In this document: positions 59,921-64,000 of the stretch, one piece after another | How the letters are laid out: each line of letters opens with the position of its first letter | Position numbering within the stretch: position 1 is the stretch's first letter | Origin: JBBDIP01 sp050260675 | GTDB taxonomy: Bacteria > Bacillota > Sulfobacillia > Fermentithermobacillales > Fermentithermobacillaceae | Assembly: GCA_050260675.1 (NCBI GenBank) | Contig: JBLNCN010000010.1 | Span: 248,001-312,000, forward strand | Reading direction: 5' to 3' | DNA: 64,000 nucleotides | Translations under genes and position numbers: made by a program | Notes under the pieces: model-generated | The model's database searches: none | What the model was told of the DNA's origin: nothing | Seen by the model: only the letters and a program-made list of their open reading frames with translations

Positions 59921-60370
59921 TCAGCTGTGAGCCATTGCCCGGTTGGACGTGAAGACGAGCGTGTCCCCCGGGCGGAGACCCCGCTCTTCGCCAGACTTGA
60001 GCTCGCCTCTTACGACCACGTTCATGTGGTTTGGGAAGTGGCTCAGATCGTAACCAAGAAGCTCGCCTATAGGCTCGCCATCGCGGTAGATCCTATCGCC
60101 GTACAAAAGGACCCCGCCGCATTGGAACTCGACGAACGCCAGGTAGGCAACACGACCCACACTGGAACCCGGGGCCGCGTCCTGGTCGGTCAGGATGATC
60201 TCGTGGATGTCGCCCGCCCTTATCGCGCGGGACGGCTGGGGAATGAGGTCCATGTTCCTATCGGGCACAATCCCCCGGAGCACGGCCACGACTTTGGCCG
60301 GCATCTCGACTTTTTCGGCAAATGCGCTTACCGAGACTTTCTTTCCTAGATATGGGTCCGCGCTCCCCAG
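59921..60370 (-). CDS. Small protein resembling DUF6917, probable CTG start
   Basis: Between 127 and 149 residues. The only canonical start, ATG 60304, has no ribosome site. An in-frame CTG at 60370 lies six bases after AGGAGGGG (60384-60377) and adds GSADPYLGKKVSVSAFAEKVE, which looks like real protein. The body (VVAVLRGIVPDRNMDLIPQPSRAIRAGDIHEIILTD, FPNHMNVVVRG, GLRPGDTLVF) is beta-rich and recalls DUF6917, function unknown; this is from memory. It is the first gene of a unit with the PLP enzyme (18 bases apart) and is divergent from the regulator/mutase genes. Confidence 0.68.
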   Translation of the reverse strand: MGSADPYLGKKVSVSAFAEKVEMPAKVVAVLRGIVPDRNMDLIPQPSRAIRAGDIHEIILTDQDAAPGSSVGRVAYLAFVEFQCGGVLLYGDRIYRDGEPIGELLGYDLSHFPNHMNVVVRGELKSGEERGLRPGDTLVFTSNRAMAHS

Positions 60371-60410
60371 AGAGATCCCCTCCTTTCTGCCCTCTTGTTG
60401 ATGATGCGGG

Positions 60411-60440
60411 TTGTACTCGCCCTCACAACAATGCTATGAT
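60411..60440 (+). promoter_or_regulatory. Putative promoter of the regulator-mutase operon
   Basis: TTGTAC (60411-60416), an 18-base spacer and TATGAT (60435-60440) lie 23 bases upstream of the FCD-regulator start. No clear dyad for the regulator was found. Confidence 0.45.
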
Positions 60441-60462
60441 CAAGTAAACCTATTCACCACTG

Positions 60463-61287
60463 ATGAGTAGATCCCTTCAAGAGCGACCTTCTTTTTTGGG
60501 GGTGGACGACATCTTCCTAGAACCGAACCAGAACGCATACTTCGCGGCGCTATCTGTGGTCGCGGAGTCAGGGGGCCCTCTGGGAGCATGGTATCTGCGC
60601 AGAGCTCTTGCCGATAAGGGAGTACAGGCCTCGGAGGCTACCTGCGGCCGGCTTCTGCGCATGATGGAAGACGCCGGCCACGTCGCGTCTTCCGGCCGCA
60701 AAGGAAGGGCCATCACCCCAAGCGGTCAGAAAGTGCTCCAGGAGTGGTTCGCCAAGCAAGTGCGCGATAAGACCAGGATGGCTCTCGATCAGAGTCTCCG
60801 GATCCAGAACCCCGAAGAACTCTTGGATGTCCTTGTCGCGCGGCGGGCGATTGAGTCCGAAGCCGCCGCACTGGCTGCTCAGCGCGCCACGCCCGAGGAA
60901 GTCGAATCCCTTCGGTCCATTTGTGAGGAGCAGCAGGGTCTGCTTGACGCCGGGTCTTCAGCTACCAAGCAGAACAACGAGTTCCATCTCGCTATCGCCC
61001 GCATCAGCGGGAACAGGGTGCTTGAGGCGGCGCTCGACATCATCTACGGCCACCCCGACTGGATGCGAGTCCTCGAGTACGTGAGGGCGCGGGTCGGATC
61101 AGAGATGGTCGAGGAGCACCGGCGCATCATTCAGGAAATCGCGAGAAAAAGGCCCACAGGTGCCCGGAACGCTATGGTGAAGCACATGAACAACGTCATC
61201 GAAGACGTGGGCATCTACCTTAGGGATTGGGGAGATATGGAGGAGAAGTCCGATGTCAGCGAGAGAGAAGATCCTGGACGCGTGTGA
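60463..61287 (+). CDS. Transcription regulator: HTH_12-like winged helix plus FCD domain
   Basis: A 274-residue regulator. Residues about 24-90 (AYFAALSVVAESGGPLGAWYLRRALADKGVQASEATCGRLLRMMEDAGHV...ITPSGQKVL) resemble the winged helix of NrpR/RNase R type. Residues 105-255 are a helical FCD ligand-binding domain (LLDVLVARRAIESEAAALAA, NNEFHLAIARISGNRVLEAALD, EEHRRIIQEIA), normally joined to a GntR head. FCD domains sense small carboxylates through a metal. It probably controls the divergent mutase and PLP genes. ATG 60463 lacks a good ribosome site; its 3' end overlaps the next gene by 35 bases. Confidence 0.83.
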   Translation: MSRSLQERPSFLGVDDIFLEPNQNAYFAALSVVAESGGPLGAWYLRRALADKGVQASEATCGRLLRMMEDAGHVASSGRKGRAITPSGQKVLQEWFAKQVRDKTRMALDQSLRIQNPEELLDVLVARRAIESEAAALAAQRATPEEVESLRSICEEQQGLLDAGSSATKQNNEFHLAIARISGNRVLEAALDIIYGHPDWMRVLEYVRARVGSEMVEEHRRIIQEIARKRPTGARNAMVKHMNNVIEDVGIYLRDWGDMEEKSDVSEREDPGRV

Positions 61288-61492
61288 CCTGGAGACATTC
61301 CTTGTCTGTGACACCTTGGAGGAAGGGAAGAAACTGGGTCGCGCTCTGATGAGCGAGCTTGGCTTTCGGGACATCGACATCGTCTATTGCGAGATGGGCG
61401 GCCCCGGAGTGCGGGTCCGGCTCAGGGGTTACATAAACCGTCCCGCTACCTCCTACAGCTGGCAGAAGAGCGGGGGTGAGACAGGTGAGTGA
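61253..61492 (+). CDS. 79-residue protein of the mutase operon
   Basis: A small protein, MSAREKILDACDLETFLVCDTLEEGKKLGRALMSELGF onward, with an alpha-beta pattern and no known motif. It overlaps the regulator and the mutase genes at both ends and has GGAG seven bases upstream, so it is translated. In ornithine and lysine aminomutases and glutamate mutase a small subunit accompanies the catalytic one; this could be such a subunit, although it has no B12-binding signature and no resemblance that I can confirm. Confidence 0.68.
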   Translation: MSAREKILDACDLETFLVCDTLEEGKKLGRALMSELGFRDIDIVYCEMGGPGVRVRLRGYINRPATSYSWQKSGGETGE

Positions 61493-63329
61493 GAAGTTGA
61501 AGAGCGTAGTAATCGCTCCCCTCGATCCTGTCCACGACGTAGGCGTGAAACTGATCTCCCGAGCCCTTTCCGAGAGAGGCCACTCCGTCACGTTGCTCCC
61601 TCCGGACCTCACTCCCGAGGAAATCGTCTCCCGCGCCACTCAACTCCGGCCCGATTTCGTCATGGTCGGCCGGACCATAAGCTACGGGACGGCCGAAGTG
61701 CTGGCCAAATTCGTCGATCTCTGCGATTCGGCAGGCTTGCGTAAGTCTGCTTCACTTGTGCTGGGCGGGATGAGCGTCAGGCCGGAAATGGCGCAGGAAC
61801 TAGGGTTTGACGCCGGCTTCGGCCCCGACACGGTGCCTTCCGAGGTAGCCGATTACGTTGAGGGCAAAGAGGCGACCCGCTCCGAATCCAGGGGTTTTCG
61901 TGAGAAGACCGACCTTACCTCGGGCTTTTCCTATACCTTCAGAGATAAGGAAATCGGTGATCGCTGTCTGGAGATTGCCCGAAGGCTAATCGCGCAGATG
62001 GAGGGCCTTACGTCCGACGGCGTGGAACGGGCGGCCCTAAGGATGCTGATGCATGAGGCCGGAGGGCCCTCATCGGCGGAAGGTGCCGAACTGCGCAAGC
62101 GGTACGCCTCCCTGTGCGGAGGGGAAGTCCGGCGCTACTACGATGAGGGACTGCCGGTGTCCCACACGCGGCCCCTTACTGCAGATGAGATAAGCAGGCT
62201 CCAGGACGCTGCTGCAGAAGCGCCGGCGCTTCCGCTCTCTCAGAAGACTCTTGACCGCTACAACGTGATGATCCAGTACGGCACGGGCTGTCCGGTCATG
62301 GACTCATACCACATAAAGGTGTCTTTGGCCTGGGGCGCCAGGGGCGTCATCCACTTCGATCCCTCGTGGGGCGCAAGGGCCGAGGGCCTTTTGGACGGAG
62401 CCTGGAGCCATCAGCACGACGGAACGGTGCTCACCCTGGATAACCTGAACCTCCTCAAGAAGTCCCTGTATCCGGGGGCCCTATGGCAGGTGCGGGCCCA
62501 TCGCGGCCTGAACACGCCGGAAACCGTTGTGTTGGCCCAGCTGGCCGGCGCCGACCTCACCAAGATAAACCTGGTGTACGGCAGCCTCGGCGCAGGCACA
62601 GATCCAACTAGGCTGTGCGTTGACGGCGTGGAGGCCATGCGCCTGGCCGCCAAGTTCAAGATGCCCTACGATGTTGTCACCAACGAGGAGCTGTGCGGCG
62701 TGCCCGCCAGAAAGGCATTTGCCGGTATGCTGGTTGTGGCCACCGCAGGAAGACTGCTCGGCGGGAAGCCGATACTCCAACCGCTGTTCGCCAACTCTCC
62801 GGAAGCCCTGATCCAGGGGTTCACCAAAGACAACCTGGTGGACTTCAATGCTGCAAAGATGGTTGCTCTCCGCGACATAATCGACGCCCCTATTTGGCCT
62901 GGCGCTCCGGTCGGCTTCATGACCCAGTCACAGGACAGGTCTCAGTCGGTTACCATGACCGCCCTGCACGCGGCGTTGGCGTTAACGCTGGGCTCGACTG
63001 CAGTGACGATCGCGTCGTCCGATGAGGCATACGCCGGCGGACCCATCTCGGCGCAAGCCAAGGTGGACACCCTTAAGGCTACGGCAGGTGCCCTCCAGTT
63101 CATGGGGAGTTCCAAGATTGAGGCCACCGGAAAGGCCTACGAGATGGCGCTGCACCTGCGTTCCGGCATCATGGAAGTCCTCGACCGGATACTGGACAGG
63201 GGCGATTTCGTGGCCTCCCTCTACGAGGGGATCCTGGGAGATCGCGACGACGGTGCCTACCCCGGGAGAGCCGGACAGGGCACTGTTCGCCCGCGCCTAG
63301 AAGAGGCATGCGCGACGTTATCGGAATAG
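61476..63329 (+). CDS. Cobalamin-binding mutase-like protein, fused B12 and barrel domains
   Basis: A 617-residue protein (GTG 61476; GTG 61485 also plausible). Residues 8-130 form a B12-binding Rossmann domain: DPVHDVG (17-23) supplies the axial His20 and Gly23, SISYGTAEVL-like turns follow, and VLGGMSVRPEMAQELGFDAGFG ends it. Residues about 260-610 look like a TIM barrel of the glutamate-mutase/aminomutase type (VMIQYGTGCPVMDSYHIKVSLAWGARGVIHFDPSWGARAE, LAQLAGADLTKINLVYGSLGAGTDP). In glutamate mutase these domains are separate subunits; in ornithine aminomutase the B12 domain is C-terminal. Substrate unknown. The start of the B12 motif has Asp three rather than two residues before His. Confidence 0.78.
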   Translation: MRQVSEKLKSVVIAPLDPVHDVGVKLISRALSERGHSVTLLPPDLTPEEIVSRATQLRPDFVMVGRTISYGTAEVLAKFVDLCDSAGLRKSASLVLGGMSVRPEMAQELGFDAGFGPDTVPSEVADYVEGKEATRSESRGFREKTDLTSGFSYTFRDKEIGDRCLEIARRLIAQMEGLTSDGVERAALRMLMHEAGGPSSAEGAELRKRYASLCGGEVRRYYDEGLPVSHTRPLTADEISRLQDAAAEAPALPLSQKTLDRYNVMIQYGTGCPVMDSYHIKVSLAWGARGVIHFDPSWGARAEGLLDGAWSHQHDGTVLTLDNLNLLKKSLYPGALWQVRAHRGLNTPETVVLAQLAGADLTKINLVYGSLGAGTDPTRLCVDGVEAMRLAAKFKMPYDVVTNEELCGVPARKAFAGMLVVATAGRLLGGKPILQPLFANSPEALIQGFTKDNLVDFNAAKMVALRDIIDAPIWPGAPVGFMTQSQDRSQSVTMTALHAALALTLGSTAVTIASSDEAYAGGPISAQAKVDTLKATAGALQFMGSSKIEATGKAYEMALHLRSGIMEVLDRILDRGDFVASLYEGILGDRDDGAYPGRAGQGTVRPRLEEACATLSE

Positions 63330-64000
63330 CGGGGACCGCTAAGAACACAGGGAAGACAACCACCCTCCAGGCGGTGGCCGCTTTCCTGCGCGCAAGGCGG
63401 CTGCCCTTGTTCCTCACCAGCATTGGCTACGACGGGGAGGACCTGGACAACGTGACCGGCTTGCCGAAGCCGAAGGTCACGGTGGAAGAAGGAGACCAGG
63501 TCGCGACAGCGCTGCCCCTCTTGGAACGTTCCGCCGCAAGGTTTTCCGGCTTTGTCGATACCGGCGTGAAATGCGCTTTGGGGCCCGTCTACTATGCTAC
63601 GGCTACCCAGTCCGGGAGGGTGGTAGTAGCCGGGCCGGCCAGCACTCAAGAGGTTTCCGAGATACTGAAGATGGCTCCCGGCCAAAGGACCGTGCTCCTG
63701 GATGGCGCGCTGTCGAGGCTTGCCCCGCTATCGCTGGCGACCTCGCTCATCATTGCCACCGGCGCTGCCCGCAGCGAGGACCCGCGTTTCCTGGCGAGGG
63801 AGCTCCGGGGGATCTCCGCAGTAATGTCGCTTCCGAGGTGGAGCCCAAGCAGGACCACCGGGGTCAAGGTCCCCGGTGGGTTGTACGCCGCGGGCTCAGA
63901 GCAGTTCATCCCCGGTCTTTTGCGGAGCCAATACGGGCGCCGGGACTCGCGGGCGCCCAAAGGAAGAGTGAGGGTGGATATCGAGGGCCCCGTGAACCCA
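63308..64000 (+). CDS. KamB-like aminomutase reactivase P-loop protein (runs off right edge)
   Basis: At least 231 residues, open at the right edge. The P-loop is GIAGTAKNTGKTTTLQAV (about 5-22), followed by LTSIGYDGEDLDNVTGLPKPKVTVEEGD, RVVVAGPAS, VLLDGALSRLAP and LIIATGAA. This succession matches, from memory, KamB of lysine 5,6-aminomutase clusters, a subunit of the ATP-dependent factor that exchanges damaged cobalamin. It overlaps the mutase-like gene by 22 bases. A KamC/MutL-like ASKHA partner would be expected next, beyond the window or supplied by the modules at 46-53 kb. Confidence 0.78.
   Translation, partial: MRDVIGIAGTAKNTGKTTTLQAVAAFLRARRLPLFLTSIGYDGEDLDNVTGLPKPKVTVEEGDQVATALPLLERSAARFSGFVDTGVKCALGPVYYATATQSGRVVVAGPASTQEVSEILKMAPGQRTVLLDGALSRLAPLSLATSLIIATGAARSEDPRFLARELRGISAVMSLPRWSPSRTTGVKVPGGLYAAGSEQFIPGLLRSQYGRRDSRAPKGRVRVDIEGPVNP

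Overview
The window looks like chromosome of a moderately GC-rich, deep-branching anaerobic member of the Bacillota (Clostridia-like). This is inferred from strong GGAGG-type ribosome binding sites, frequent GTG/TTG starts, a ferrous-iron uptake operon, an oxygen-sensitive L-cysteine desulfidase, B12-mutase machinery, and an acpS-nnr-mazEF order related to that of Bacilli. No rRNA, tRNA, CRISPR array, insertion sequence or prophage was seen.

Layout. 0-1.2 kb: end of an arsenic operon (arsR-arsD-arsA, minus strand). 1.2-2 kb: a VapBC pair. 2.1-5.7 kb: moxR-DUF58-DUF4129 operon. 5.7-8.2 kb: a 22-23 bp tandem repeat, a LysE-type exporter, a GNAT protein and a secreted HExxH protein. 8.4-11.2 kb: dtxR-feoB iron operon behind a palindromic operator. 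11.2-11.9 kb: second VapBC. 12-14.5 kb: two CNNM/CBS membrane proteins. 14.5-18.7 kb: L-cysteine desulfidase, DUF134 regulator, Mrp ATPase, NapH-like ferredoxin and TetR, with two near-identical 23-bp putative operators around the DUF134 gene. 18.9-33.4 kb: conserved unknowns, an unusual Fpg-like glycosylase, tldE-tldD, two pepF paralogues, dapB, a 3D-domain protein, a D-amino-acid aminotransferase, a methyltransferase, an aminotransferase and prs. 33.6-45.4 kb: amino-acid and D-amino-acid metabolism with a second arsenic unit (arsR plus a fused ArsM-ArsN2) and the acpS-nnr-mazEF block.

45.5-53.0 kb holds the most unusual part: two tandem paralogous modules, each a MutL/GlmL-like ASKHA ATPase followed by an uncharacterised beta-barrel-like protein, with a small coiled-coil protein between the modules and a membrane protein in front. 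The unit ends at strong terminators and is followed by about 1 kb without convincing genes that carries 11-bp and 17-bp tandem repeats. 54-58.3 kb: housekeeping genes (a protein resembling DUF483, family-4 uracil-DNA glycosylase, tsaE, a tsaB-rimI fusion, pyrF).

58.4-64 kb is a second unusual locus. An uncharacterised PLP enzyme and a small protein resembling DUF6917 run leftward. A winged-helix/FCD regulator, a 79-aa protein, a B12-binding mutase-like protein and a KamB-like aminomutase-reactivase GTPase/ATPase run rightward and off the edge. MutL proteins and KamB-like proteins are both known as partners of adenosylcobalamin carbon-skeleton or amino mutases. The two loci may therefore belong to one undescribed B12-dependent amino-acid pathway. 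That link is inference; the substrate cannot be read from the sequence.
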